Below are positions 41,275-49,880 of a stretch of 55,087 nt of DNA, one piece after another. Both the position numbers and the translations under genes were made by a program. This stretch comes from Microthrixaceae bacterium. Its GTDB lineage: Bacteria; Actinomycetota; Acidimicrobiia; Acidimicrobiales; Microtrichaceae. The notes under the pieces are model-generated. The model searched no databases and had not been told where the DNA came from. It was given only the letters and a program-made list of their open reading frames with translations. The stretch spans positions 1-55,087 of the forward strand of contig JAMLGJ010000023.1 of the NCBI GenBank assembly GCA_023958095.1, given 5' to 3'. Each line of letters starts with the position of its first letter. The stretch's first letter is position 1.

Positions 41275-42215
41275 CGAAGGCACCACCGGTGCTCCCGCGC
41301 CGCACCATCCGTGGCGCATCGGCGGTCCTGCTGCCGATGGCCGACGGCGACACGCCCGACTGGGAGGGTCTGGCCGGCCACCTCTCGCGGACCATCGTGG
41401 CGGGACTGGTGCCGGCTGTGAACATGGACACCGGCTTCGGCCCCTACCTCGACGACGACGACCGTGCGAGGGTGCTCGAGCTCACCGCTTCGCTCACCGG
41501 GGACTTCATCGCCGGGGTGCACATCGACGACTCGCCGGGGGATCCGCTCGACATCGATGCCGCGGTGCGGCGGGCGGTGCAGGTCGCGGACTCGGGCGCC
41601 ACCCCGATCATCTTCCCGAGCTTCGGAGCGGCTGCTGCCAACGACGAGGAGCTCGTGGAGTTGCACCGCCGGATCGGCGACGAGGTGGACAGGTTCCTGG
41701 GCTTCGAACTGGGGCCCATGTTCCACCCGGCCGGAACCCTCTTCAGCGACGAGGTGTTCGAGGCGGTTCTCGGAATCGACAGCGTCGTGGGACTGAAGCA
41801 CAGCTCGTTGCGGCGCGAGACCGAGTGGCGCCGCATCCGGGCGCGTAACCGGATCCGGCCGGGGTTCGCGCTCATGACCGGCAACGACCTGGCCATCGAT
41901 CTGGTGGTGCACGGCGTGGACTACCTGCTCGGCCTGTCGACCTTCGATCCGGAGGCCTTCGCAGCACGCGACGCCGCCTGGGCCGCGGGCGACGAGGCGA
42001 GGTTCTGGGAGTTGAACGACCTGCTGCAGTACCTCGGCATGTTCGCGTTCCGGGCCCCCGTGCCCGCCTACCGCCACGACGCCGCGATGTACCTGCACCA
42101 CCGGGGTCTGCTCGAGCACTCGGTGACCCATGCACGCTCGCCGCACCGCGACGACGCCGACCTGCCCGTGCTCGTGGACATCGCGGAGCGCATCGACGCG
42201 GTGCTCGGCCGCTGA
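41271..42215 (+). CDS. DapA/NanA-superfamily lyase or aldolase
   Basis: A 314-residue TIM-barrel protein of the dihydrodipicolinate synthase superfamily. The Schiff-base lysine is in VVGLKHSSLRRE, the mid-barrel sequence FPSFGAAAANDEELVELHRR fits the family, and the last part has LLGLSTFDPEAFAARDAAWA. The usual GTTGE motif is replaced by MDTGFGPYLDDD, where the phosphate- or carboxylate-binding Thr-Thr pair normally sits, so pyruvate may not be the substrate. It overlaps the flavin reductase stop by ATGA. Likely cleaves or forms a C-C bond in the same pathway. Confidence 0.83.
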   Translation: MTKAPPVLPRRTIRGASAVLLPMADGDTPDWEGLAGHLSRTIVAGLVPAVNMDTGFGPYLDDDDRARVLELTASLTGDFIAGVHIDDSPGDPLDIDAAVRRAVQVADSGATPIIFPSFGAAAANDEELVELHRRIGDEVDRFLGFELGPMFHPAGTLFSDEVFEAVLGIDSVVGLKHSSLRRETEWRRIRARNRIRPGFALMTGNDLAIDLVVHGVDYLLGLSTFDPEAFAARDAAWAAGDEARFWELNDLLQYLGMFAFRAPVPAYRHDAAMYLHHRGLLEHSVTHARSPHRDDADLPVLVDIAERIDAVLGR

Positions 42216-42241
42216 GCGGTCCCTACGGTGTACGGCCCGAC

Positions 42242-43414
42242 TCAGGGCTTGTCGGTGCCGACCACCCACATGGCGAAGAACTGGCCCGCCCCGCCGTAGG
42301 CATGCCCGAGCGCCCTGCGGACGCCGTCGACCTGGTGGGCACCGGCACGGTTGCGCACCTGCAGCGCGGCCTCCGCGAAGCGGATCATTCCGGATGCCCC
42401 GATCGGATTGCTGGACAGCACACCACCGGAGCAGTTCACCGGCAGGTCACCGTCCATGGCGGTGCGGCCCGACTCGGTCATCTTCCAACCGTCGCCCTCG
42501 GGTGCGAAGCCCAGGTTCTCGAGCCACATCGGTTCGTACCACGAGAACGGTACGTACATCTCGACCATGTCGATGTCCTGCAGTGGGTCCGAGATGCCGG
42601 CCTGCGCGAACACGTCGGCCGCGCACTGGCTGCCCGCCCGCGGTGAGATCTGGTCCCGCCCCGACGCGGTGGCCGGTTCGGAGCGCATCGAGGTGCCCTG
42701 CACCCACGCCGGCGGCACTCCGCTGGCGGCAGCCGAGGCCTCCGCGGCGGATTCCGCGGCGAGCACCATGGCCACCGCTCCGTCGGAGGACGGACAGGTC
42801 TCGGAGTAGCGGATCGGCTCCCACAGCATGAAGGAGTCCTTGACCGAGTCGTAGGTGATCTCGGTCTCGTGCAGGTGCGCGTACGGGTTCTTGAGTGCGT
42901 TGAGGCGGTCCTTGAGCGCCACCAGCACACCCACGTCATCGGGTGCGCCCGAACGCCGCATGTACTCGCGGATGAACGGGGCGAAGTAGCCACCGGCGCC
43001 TGCCACGAGCTGTTGGCGGAACGGCACCGGGAACGACAGCGCCCACATCGCCTCGGAGACCGACTGCTGCTCCCAGGCGAGGGTGAGCACCCGCTGGTGG
43101 AGCCCGGCCTGGACGTGGCTGGCGGCGACGAGCGCCGTGGAACCTCCGACCGAACCGGCGGTGTGCACCCGGAACAGCGGCTTGCCGACCGCGCCGAGGG
43201 CATCGGCCAGGTAGGTCTCCGGCATCATGACGCCCTCGAAGAAGTCGGGCGCCTTGCCCACGACCACGGCGTCGATGTCATCCATCGTCAGCTGCGCGTC
43301 CTCAAGGGCCCGGTAGGCCGCCTCCCGCAACAGGCCCGGCAGGGACACGTCGCCGCGCACGGCTGAGTACTTGGTCTGGCCGATGCCGACCACGGCGACT
43401 CTCTCTGCGTTCAT
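42242..43414 (-). CDS. Thiolase-fold protein (SCP2-thiolase/lipid-transfer type), no nucleophilic Cys
   Basis: A 390-residue thiolase-like protein. The N-terminus is VAVVGIGQTKYSAVRGDVSL. The position of the nucleophilic Cys in real thiolases reads HTAGSVGGSTALVAASHVQA, with no cysteine. The late block is NCSGGVLSSNPIGASGMIRF. Cys-less proteins of this type (Ltp1/Ltp2 type) act as retro-aldolases or lipid carriers with a DUF35 partner; two DUF35-type genes stand next to it. ATG 43414 overlaps the next gene stop (ATGA). Last gene of the operon. Confidence 0.86.
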   Translation of the reverse strand: MNAERVAVVGIGQTKYSAVRGDVSLPGLLREAAYRALEDAQLTMDDIDAVVVGKAPDFFEGVMMPETYLADALGAVGKPLFRVHTAGSVGGSTALVAASHVQAGLHQRVLTLAWEQQSVSEAMWALSFPVPFRQQLVAGAGGYFAPFIREYMRRSGAPDDVGVLVALKDRLNALKNPYAHLHETEITYDSVKDSFMLWEPIRYSETCPSSDGAVAMVLAAESAAEASAAASGVPPAWVQGTSMRSEPATASGRDQISPRAGSQCAADVFAQAGISDPLQDIDMVEMYVPFSWYEPMWLENLGFAPEGDGWKMTESGRTAMDGDLPVNCSGGVLSSNPIGASGMIRFAEAALQVRNRAGAHQVDGVRRALGHAYGGAGQFFAMWVVGTDKP

Positions 43415-44469
43415 GAATCCCCCTCGAGCACGGCGACGAGGTTCTGTTGCAGCAACTGTCCACTGGTGGCGTGGGCCAGGCCGCGCCGGACCTCGCCGGA
43501 CATGATCCGCTGGGCCACCTCGCCCAGGCGTATCAGGCCCGCCCCCATGATCGGGTTCGCCGCGAGGGCTCCTCCGGATGGGTTCACCACCACGTCGTCG
43601 TCGAGTGACAGCTCCGTGCGCAGGATCTTCTCCTGGTGCGTGAACGGGGCACAGAGCTCTGCCACCTCCACCGCGCCGTAGCCGACACCGGCGTTGCGGG
43701 CCGCGATCGCGACCGACGGGGCACGGGTCAGGTCCCGGGCGCCGAAGTTGTGGGAATCGACGCGGTGGTCGATCCCGGTGATCCAGGCCGGGCGGTCCGC
43801 CCACTGTCGGGCCCTGTCCCCGGCGGCCAGCACGACCGCCACTCCCCCGTCGGTGATGGGCGGGCAGTCGTGACGACGCAGCGGCTCGGCCACGTAGTCC
43901 CCGGCCAGGAGCTCCTCCGGTGGCGGCGATCCCTTCAGCTGTGCGTGCGGGTTGGACTCCGCGGCGGTGCGGCTGCGGTGTGCGATCTCGGCCATCTCCG
44001 TCTCGGTGATGGCTCCCGAGTCGAGCATCGCCCTCGCCTGCAGGGCGGCCATCGCCACCGAGTCCGGCCACAGCGGGGCGTAGTAGTAGGGATCCAGCTG
44101 GCGGGTGAGCACCCTCGGCAGGTCACCCGGGGAGGACTTGGAGTAGCCATAGACCAGCGCCGTGTCGGCCTGGCGCGCCTGGATCTTCACCCAGGCCTCG
44201 TACAACGCCCAGGCACCGTCCATCTCCACGTGCGACTCCGCGATCGGGGGCCATGCCCCCACCGCGTCGAGGGTCATCACGAAGCTGAAGGCCTGCCCAG
44301 CCAGGTAGTCGGAACTGCCCGAACAGGTGAACCCGATGTCGGAGATCTGTGCCCCGATCCGTTCGAGCGCGGCCTGGATGACCGGTTGGACCATCTCAAC
44401 CTCGTTGCGGCGGGGTTCCGCCCGCACGTGGTCGGTCTGGGCGACCGACACGATCGCCACGTCGCGCAT
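43411..44469 (-). CDS. Second Cys-less thiolase-fold protein
   Basis: A 352-residue thiolase-like protein that lies upstream of the first. The start is VAIVSVAQTDHVRAEPRRNE and the Cys site reads AESHVEMDGAWALYEAWVKI, with no nucleophilic Cys. The end block is NPSGGALAANPIMGAGLIRL. The pair with the 42242 gene suggests a heteromeric complex. The ATG at 44469 overlaps the DUF35-type gene stop by one base (TGATG). Function by analogy with Ltp-type retro-aldolases in steroid side-chain degradation, not proven. Confidence 0.86.
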   Translation of the reverse strand: MRDVAIVSVAQTDHVRAEPRRNEVEMVQPVIQAALERIGAQISDIGFTCSGSSDYLAGQAFSFVMTLDAVGAWPPIAESHVEMDGAWALYEAWVKIQARQADTALVYGYSKSSPGDLPRVLTRQLDPYYYAPLWPDSVAMAALQARAMLDSGAITETEMAEIAHRSRTAAESNPHAQLKGSPPPEELLAGDYVAEPLRRHDCPPITDGGVAVVLAAGDRARQWADRPAWITGIDHRVDSHNFGARDLTRAPSVAIAARNAGVGYGAVEVAELCAPFTHQEKILRTELSLDDDVVVNPSGGALAANPIMGAGLIRLGEVAQRIMSGEVRRGLAHATSGQLLQQNLVAVLEGDS

Positions 44470-45050
44470 CACATGTGTCCCTTCAGTTCCTCGGCGGGCA
44501 CATCGGGCTCGTCGATCGGCTCCCAGTGCGTGATGCACTCGAAGGTCGCGCTGCGTTCGGACTCGGGCAGCCACACGGGCCGCACCCGCATGCCGATGCG
44601 CACCTCGTCGTAGGGGATCCCGAGCACGGTGCCGTAGAGGGACACCGCGGCCCCGTCGGGACGGATCAACGCGGACACGAACGGTGTGGGAGGCGCCTTC
44701 TCACCGAAGCCGATGTGCACGACGCAGAACGCGGTGACCGTCGCGTTCGGCCCCACCTCCACCGACTCGGTCGTGGCCCGCCCTAGCACCGGGTCCATGC
44801 CGCGCCCGGTGACGTACACGTCGGTGGCACCCTCGGCGCGCTCACCGAGGATCCGGCCCTCCTGCAGCCCGCGCAGGAATCGGGTCTGCGCCAACCCCGG
44901 TGTGTAGGTGTAGACGAGGGTGGCCGGTTCGGTGACACGCCGGACCTGCTCCATGTCGAGCTCGGGCACCTCCACCGGCGGCTGGGTCCAGAGCCCCTCC
45001 GGCATCGCCGCGACGCTGCGGTCCCCCGCGGGGTCGTCCCGTTCACCCAT
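44469..45050 (-). CDS. DUF35/OB-fold-type protein, zinc-ribbon cysteines lost
   Basis: A 193-residue protein. The N-terminal half has FLRGLQEGRILGERAEGATD then VYVTGRGMDPVLG, which is the place of the rubredoxin-like zinc ribbon in DUF35 proteins; all four cysteines are replaced. The OB-fold half contains ATVTAFCVVHIGFGEKAPPT and PFVSALIRPDGAAVSLYG. In homologues this protein binds the thiolase partner. The ATG at 45050 has GGAGGAGG eight bases upstream. It overlaps the second DUF35-type gene by eight bases. Likely partner for one of the two thiolase-like proteins. Confidence 0.78.
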   Translation of the reverse strand: MGERDDPAGDRSVAAMPEGLWTQPPVEVPELDMEQVRRVTEPATLVYTYTPGLAQTRFLRGLQEGRILGERAEGATDVYVTGRGMDPVLGRATTESVEVGPNATVTAFCVVHIGFGEKAPPTPFVSALIRPDGAAVSLYGTVLGIPYDEVRIGMRVRPVWLPESERSATFECITHWEPIDEPDVPAEELKGHM

Positions 45051-45513
45051 CTCGGTCCTCCTCCAGGAGTTCGAAGCATTCGATGTTGGCGAAACCTTCC
45101 GCCGGCTCCGCGGACCAACGGATCCGCACCCTGGCGCCCGTGGAGATGGCCTCCGGACTCCCGCAGTCGATGACGTGGAGCATCGAGGTGTCCGCCCCGT
45201 CGAGGCGGATCATGGCCAGCGCATGCGGCTCCTGCAGCGGCTGGCCCTCGCGGATGGTCGAGACCCATGACCACGTGGTGACCGTTCCCTCGGGACGCAC
45301 CTCGAGCATCTCGGTGAGCGGGTCACCGCTGTCGGGGTCGTACTCGACCGGCGGGCACAGCACGCGTGATCGTGTGTCGCGTATGGCGAGCACCCGGTGT
45401 TCGGCCAGGGCGGTGAAGAACGCACCGATGACCGGGCCGGTGGTCCGCTTGAAGTCGTACCCGATGGTCAGCGGCGCCCGCAGGACCTCCTGGGTGCTGG
45501 ATGGGTCACCCAT
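45043..45513 (-). CDS. Second DUF35/OB-fold-type protein
   Basis: A 156-residue protein. AFFTALAEHRVLAIRDTRSR then VLCPPVEYDPDSGDPLTEML is the ribbon region, with one remaining cysteine. The OB part is SWVSTIREGQPLQEPHALAM then IRLDGADTSMLHVIDCGSPE. ATG 45513 is chosen because GGGAG lies seven bases before; the longer frame to 45558 would add an unlikely leader. First of four minus-strand genes, 75 bases after the aldehyde dehydrogenase. Two DUF35-type proteins and two thiolase-like proteins make two candidate pairs. Confidence 0.78.
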   Translation of the reverse strand: MGDPSSTQEVLRAPLTIGYDFKRTTGPVIGAFFTALAEHRVLAIRDTRSRVLCPPVEYDPDSGDPLTEMLEVRPEGTVTTWSWVSTIREGQPLQEPHALAMIRLDGADTSMLHVIDCGSPEAISTGARVRIRWSAEPAEGFANIECFELLEEDRDG

Positions 45514-45588
45514 GCGCGTCTCCCTCGTCGATGCTGGTGTTGCGTGCCGGCCGGACATCTGCTGTGCCGATGGTGGTGCGGGAGTGCA

Positions 45589-47022
45589 TCAGACCGCGAT
45601 CGACTTGCTGCGCAGGTAGGCGAGCAGGCCCTCGGGGCCGAACTCGTAGCCGAGACCGCTCGCCTTCCAACCCCCGAACGGCGAGGCCAGGTCCATGACG
45701 TACTTGTTGATCCCGAGGGTGCCGGTCTCGACCGCCCTGGCCACGTCGGCTCCGTGTTCCTCGTCGGAGGTCCACACCGATCCGGCGAGGCCGTACTCGC
45801 TGTCGTTCGCGATGCGGATCGCGTCGGCTTCGTCCTCGTAGCGGATCACCACCAGCACGGGACCGAAGATCTCCTCGCGGGCGATCCGCATCGAGTTGTC
45901 CACATCCGCGAAAACGGTGGGTTCCACGTACCAGCCACGGTCCATCCCGTTCGGACGGCCGCCGCCGGTGACGACCCTCGCTCCCTCCTGCCGGCCGACC
46001 TCCAGGTATCCCTCGACCCGGCTTCGCTGGCGTTCGGACACCAACGGACCGATCTCGGTGGCCGGATCCATCGGATCGCCGATCCGCAGCGACGAGGCGA
46101 CGCCGGCCACCGCATCGAGCACCTCGTCGTAGCGCTCGGCGCTGGCGAGGATGCGGGTCTGGGCGATGCACCCCTGGCCGTTGTTGAGGAACGACGCCAG
46201 CGTGAGTCCCTCGGTGAACGCCTCGAGGTCCACGTCGTCGAGCACGATCGCAGCCGACTTGCCACCGAGCTCGAGGGTCACCGGGCGAAGTCGCTCACCG
46301 CACAGCGAGGCGATGCGACGCCCCGCGGCGGTGGAGCCGGTGAAGGCGACCTTGTCGATTCCGGGATGCGTCACCAGGTGCTCACCGCTCTCGCGTCCGG
46401 CGGCCACGATGTTGACCACCCCCTCGGGAAGCTCGGCTTCGAGAACCGCCTCGGCGAGCAGGTAGCCATCCAGCGGTGTCTCCGGTGAGGGCTTGAGCAC
46501 CGCGGTGCAGCCGGCGGCCAGGGCAGGTGCGAGCTTGCTCATGGCGGTGAACTGGGGCACGTTCCACGGGGCGATGGCGCCCACCACACCGACCGGTTCG
46601 TGACGCACGATGCTCGCGGAGAGGGGGCCCTGACGGCGTTCCTCGAACTCGAAGCTGCGCGCCAGCTCGCTGAAGTACTGCAGCATCATCAGCGGCACCG
46701 GAACCTGCGCGAGTTGTGAGAAGAGGATCGGTGCCCCCATCTCGGCGCTGATGGTGGTGGCGAGTTCATCCAGGCGGGCGGAGTACGCCTGCGCGAGCCG
46801 GTCGAGCGCGTCGGCACGCTCCTGCGGACCGAACCGTCGCCACGGCCCCTCGTCGAAGGCCCTGCGCGCAGCGGCGACCGCAGCATCGATGTCGGCCGGG
46901 GCACCGTCGGGAACGGTGGCAATCACCTCTTCGGTGTGCGGGCTGACCACCTCGATCGTCCCGCTGCTGGCGGGCGCCACCCAGCGACCGTCGATGAAGA
47001 ACTCTTTCCGGTCGTAGCTCAC
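45589..47022 (-). CDS. Aldehyde dehydrogenase family protein
   Basis: A 477-residue NAD(P)-dependent aldehyde dehydrogenase. The active-site Cys is in FLNNGQGCIAQTRILAS, the general-base Glu in PVTLELGGKSAAIVLDD, and the cofactor region begins with VGAIAPWNVPQFTAMSKLAP. The C-terminal motif is FGPVLVVIRYEDEADAIRIA. It oxidises an aldehyde to an acid. GTG 47022 starts it. Its promoter region, shared with the divergent amidohydrolase, carries the MarR-site copy B and a pair of GAAC-N2-GTTC motifs. An aldehyde product of a retro-aldol step by the downstream proteins would be a fitting substrate. Confidence 0.92.
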   Translation of the reverse strand: MSYDRKEFFIDGRWVAPASSGTIEVVSPHTEEVIATVPDGAPADIDAAVAAARRAFDEGPWRRFGPQERADALDRLAQAYSARLDELATTISAEMGAPILFSQLAQVPVPLMMLQYFSELARSFEFEERRQGPLSASIVRHEPVGVVGAIAPWNVPQFTAMSKLAPALAAGCTAVLKPSPETPLDGYLLAEAVLEAELPEGVVNIVAAGRESGEHLVTHPGIDKVAFTGSTAAGRRIASLCGERLRPVTLELGGKSAAIVLDDVDLEAFTEGLTLASFLNNGQGCIAQTRILASAERYDEVLDAVAGVASSLRIGDPMDPATEIGPLVSERQRSRVEGYLEVGRQEGARVVTGGGRPNGMDRGWYVEPTVFADVDNSMRIAREEIFGPVLVVIRYEDEADAIRIANDSEYGLAGSVWTSDEEHGADVARAVETGTLGINKYVMDLASPFGGWKASGLGYEFGPEGLLAYLRSKSIAV

Positions 47023-47092
47023 GCGATGCCCCCGTTCCTGTCCGACCCGGCCCCGTGTCCTGCCCAGCCCCTGGCCGACGAACCCCGGACAA

Positions 47093-47124
47093 TACTCTAA
47101 GTCAAGACTATCTATCCGTAGAGT
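47093..47124. promoter_or_regulatory. Putative MarR operator, copy B
   Basis: Matches 27609-27640 at 23 of 32 positions. ACTCTA (47094-47099) and TAGAGT (47119-47124) form an outer perfect 6-base dyad, and AGTC-AA-GACT an inner one (47099-47108). It is in the 249-base divergent promoter between the aldehyde dehydrogenase and amidohydrolase genes; no MarR gene is adjacent, so the regulator at 27067 would act in trans. Confidence 0.65.
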
Positions 47125-47143
47125 GTGGATCCACAGCTAGTGA

Positions 47144-47200
47144 GAACCTGTTCCGGCCTGTTCGGCATCCAGCTGGTGCAGATCCTGTGGGAACGTGTTC
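47144..47200. promoter_or_regulatory. Two GAAC-N2-GTTC inverted repeats
   Basis: GAACCTGTTC (47144-47153) and GAACGTGTTC (47191-47200) are 10-base palindromes, 47 bases apart, in the same divergent promoter. The pattern resembles TetR-family operators (KstR-like AGAAC-N2-GTTCT). The TetR protein at 48541 is the nearest candidate; assignment is inference. Confidence 0.5.
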
Positions 47201-47271
47201 TACTTGGGGTACCTTCTTCGGTCCCGCCGGGGACCGAGTGACGGGGGGAACGAACAGGAGGTCCCGGGACC

Positions 47272-48513
47272 GTGACCATGACAACCGAACAGGCAACCGA
47301 CACCGACCGCTACACCATTGTCTCCGCCGACTGCCACGCAGGCGGCAGCCACAAGGCCTACCGCGAGTACCTGGACAAGGAGTTCATCCAGGACTTCGAC
47401 GACTGGCGTGGTGAGTACAAGAACCCCTACAAGGACCTGGGCGACGACCGGCGCCTGCGCAACTGGGACAACGAGATGCGCAACTCCCAGCAGGAGGCCG
47501 ACGGAATCGTCGGCGAGGTCGTCTACCCCAACACCGTGCCGCCGTTCTTCCCGAGCTTCGTGCTTTTCGCCAAGCCACCGACCGAGGCGGAGTACCGACA
47601 CCGGCGGGCGGGCGTGCACGCACACAACCGCTGGCTGGTCGACTTCTGCTCCGAGTTCCCCGAGCGCCGCGCCGGGGTCGGACAGATCTTCCTCAACGAC
47701 GTCGACGACGCCATCGAGGACGTGCGCTGGATCAAGGAACACGGCCTGCGCGGCGGGATCCTGTTGCCGAACATCGCGCCCGACGTGAAGTGGGTCAAGC
47801 CCCTCTATGACCGCTGCTACGACCCGCTGTGGGCGGAACTGCAGGACCTGGACGTCCCGATCAACGTGCACAGCGGGACCGGGAACCCCGACTACGGGCC
47901 CTACCCCGTCTCGATGCTGCTCTACATCAACGAGGTCGTGTTCTACACCGAGCGGCCACTGGTGCAGATGATCCTCTCGGGGGTATTCGAGCGCTTCCCC
48001 GGCCTGCGCATGGTGATCACCGAGTCGGGCTGCTCCTGGGTGCCGCCACTGCTGGAGAACCTGGACCGGGTCATCCGGGGCGTGCGCGACACGGGAGCAA
48101 CCGGCGAGCTCCGCTACGGCAGCGAGCACGTCCTGCCACGCGACGCCACGGAGTACTTCGAACAGAACGTGTGGATGGGCGTCAGCCAGCCCAAGCCCGC
48201 CGATGTGGAGGCACGACACCGGATCGGGATCCACAAGTTCATGTGGGGCAGCGACTACCCACACGACGAGGGCACCTACCCCTACACCCGCGAGCACCTC
48301 CGGGCGCGCTTCTCCGATGTGCCCGAGTCGGAACTGCGGGCGATGCTGGCGGGCAACGCGGCCGACTTCTACGACTTCGACCTGACCGCGCTGGAACCGC
48401 TCGCCCAGCGGATCGGGCCCACCGTCGAGGAGGTGGCGACACCGATCGAGGAGGTTCCCGACAAGCAACTCGAGCGCCTGTCGGGCGACATGGACTCGAG
48501 GGCCATCAAGTAA
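47272..48513 (+). CDS. Amidohydrolase family 2 (ACMSD-like) protein
   Basis: A 413-residue TIM-barrel protein. The N-terminal motif is IVSADCHAGGSHKAYREYLD (DxH form), the middle has DVPINVHSGTGNPDYGPYPV, and SGVFERFPGLRMVITESG leads to FMWGSDYPHDEGTYPYTREH at the end. An ideal AGGAGG at 47256-47261 lies ten bases before GTG 47272 and sixteen before ATG 47278, so the GTG is chosen. It stands opposite the aldehyde dehydrogenase and resembles the 5189 and 27713 genes in size and motif order. Substrate unknown; a carboxylated aromatic or dicarbonyl is possible. Confidence 0.87.
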   Translation: MTMTTEQATDTDRYTIVSADCHAGGSHKAYREYLDKEFIQDFDDWRGEYKNPYKDLGDDRRLRNWDNEMRNSQQEADGIVGEVVYPNTVPPFFPSFVLFAKPPTEAEYRHRRAGVHAHNRWLVDFCSEFPERRAGVGQIFLNDVDDAIEDVRWIKEHGLRGGILLPNIAPDVKWVKPLYDRCYDPLWAELQDLDVPINVHSGTGNPDYGPYPVSMLLYINEVVFYTERPLVQMILSGVFERFPGLRMVITESGCSWVPPLLENLDRVIRGVRDTGATGELRYGSEHVLPRDATEYFEQNVWMGVSQPKPADVEARHRIGIHKFMWGSDYPHDEGTYPYTREHLRARFSDVPESELRAMLAGNAADFYDFDLTALEPLAQRIGPTVEEVATPIEEVPDKQLERLSGDMDSRAIK

Positions 48514-48540
48514 CCCGGCACCCGTCGCCCGCCCGAGGGA

Positions 48541-49164
48541 CTACGCGCTCTCGTAGGGGGTGATCAGAACCCGTGCCGCGCGCTCCAGTTCGGCCCGGAC
48601 CCCCTCGAAGGTGGAACGACCGTTGGACCAGGAGACCAGGTTCGAGTACCAGACGTGCCCCAGCACCGCGAGGATGTCCACACGCACCTCCGGGTCCAAA
48701 TCGCCCAGGATCCCCTCGCCCATCGACACTATGGAGCGACGCAGGTCGCTGCTGGCGCCGACGGCCCCCGCGTCGGGGGAGGTGAGCGCCCGCACCAGCG
48801 CACTGGAGAGCTTGGGCTGGCGTTCCATCGCGTCACAGGCGCGGTTGAGCAGGTCGACCATCTGGTCGGCCGCGGTGTCCCCCCTCGGGGGCCGGTGGAC
48901 CACGCGCTCGGCGAGACGAGAGGTCCACTCGGCGAGAGCCGCCGCGAGCAGGTGGTCCTTGGACACGAACAACCGGTAGATCGTGGCGAGGGCCACGTCC
49001 GCGGTCGCGGCGACCTCGCGCATCTGCACGGCGTCGTAGCCACCCTCCGCGCCGAGTTCGAATGCCGCGTCGATGAGGCGCTGGCGCCGCTCCCGCTGCG
49101 CTTCCGACATGTCCGGGACGTCCCCTGCCTCAGAGCGGCTCCCGTGGGTGGTCGTGTCGGGCAT
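48541..49164 (-). CDS. TetR-family regulator
   Basis: A 207-residue TetR protein. The helix-turn-helix runs over residues about 22-68 (RQRLIDAAFELGAEGGYDAV then ATADVALATIYRLFVSKDHL). The remainder (AWTSRLAERVVHRPPRGDT region onward) is a ligand-binding domain of KstR/TetR-type size. ATG 49164 gives a short leader before the DNA-binding part; GTG/ATG choices up to 49209 are possible. It converges with the amidohydrolase (27 bases). It may bind the GAAC-N2-GTTC pair at 47144-47200. Confidence 0.85.
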   Translation of the reverse strand: MPDTTTHGSRSEAGDVPDMSEAQRERRQRLIDAAFELGAEGGYDAVQMREVAATADVALATIYRLFVSKDHLLAAALAEWTSRLAERVVHRPPRGDTAADQMVDLLNRACDAMERQPKLSSALVRALTSPDAGAVGASSDLRRSIVSMGEGILGDLDPEVRVDILAVLGHVWYSNLVSWSNGRSTFEGVRAELERAARVLITPYESA

Positions 49165-49230
49165 CGCCTGCACGATAGAGCGACATCCACTCCCGCGGCC
49201 GACCAGCACCTCGGCGACACCGGGTGGGCG

Positions 49231-49863
49231 TCAGTCCCCGCCGGTCCGCCCGGCAGGTCGCGCGCCCATTCCCGGCATGCCCGAGAGCGTGAACCGGGCG
49301 GCCTCCTCGGCCAACCGGTCGCGCTCGGCGGACCGGCGCTCGGGTTCGATCGCCAGGTACTCCTCGACGAGCCCCACCGCGAGCGCGCCCACGACGCGCG
49401 ACACGGCATCCAGGTCGACTCCGGGCACGGTCAGCTCTTCGAGGCGTGCCCGGAAGGCCTCGCGTTGCAACGTGTTGAAACGGGCGACCGCTTCTCGGAT
49501 CTCGGGGTCGCGGTTGTGGGCCTCTCGCCGCACGACCAGCGCAATGTCGGGAGCAGCGTCGACTGCCAACAACAACAGGTTCCAACCCGCGGTAGCCCGT
49601 GCGAGGAGGCCATCCGCGTCGGGTTGGGGACCCGAGCGGTGACCGCCGTCGAGGAGCTGGCGAAGGTTGTCGGTGGCCTCGTCGAGCAGGGCCGTGAGCA
49701 GCGCCCGCTTGCTGGGGAACTGGTGGTAGAAGCTGCCGGTCGACACTGCGGCGGGTTCGAGGATGTCGGCGGTGAGACTCGCCCCGTCGTAGCCGAGTCG
49801 GGCGAAGGCACTGCCCGCGGCATCGAGGATCCGGGCACGGGTCGATTCGCCACGGCTTGTCAC
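49231..49863 (-). CDS. TetR-family regulator with own operator
   Basis: A 210-residue TetR protein. The helix-turn-helix is RILDAAGSAFARLGYDGASL then VSTGSFYHQFPSKRALLTAL. The C-terminal domain ends in a glycine- and proline-rich tail. GTG 49863 is the only good start. The divergent promoter between it and the exported protein at 49947 carries two overlapping 16-base operators (49881-49910), the natural target for autoregulation. The divergent gene is then a likely regulated target. Confidence 0.87.
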   Translation of the reverse strand: MTSRGESTRARILDAAGSAFARLGYDGASLTADILEPAAVSTGSFYHQFPSKRALLTALLDEATDNLRQLLDGGHRSGPQPDADGLLARATAGWNLLLLAVDAAPDIALVVRREAHNRDPEIREAVARFNTLQREAFRARLEELTVPGVDLDAVSRVVGALAVGLVEEYLAIEPERRSAERDRLAEEAARFTLSGMPGMGARPAGRTGGD

Positions 49864-49880
49864 GGGGCCATCATAGCGAC

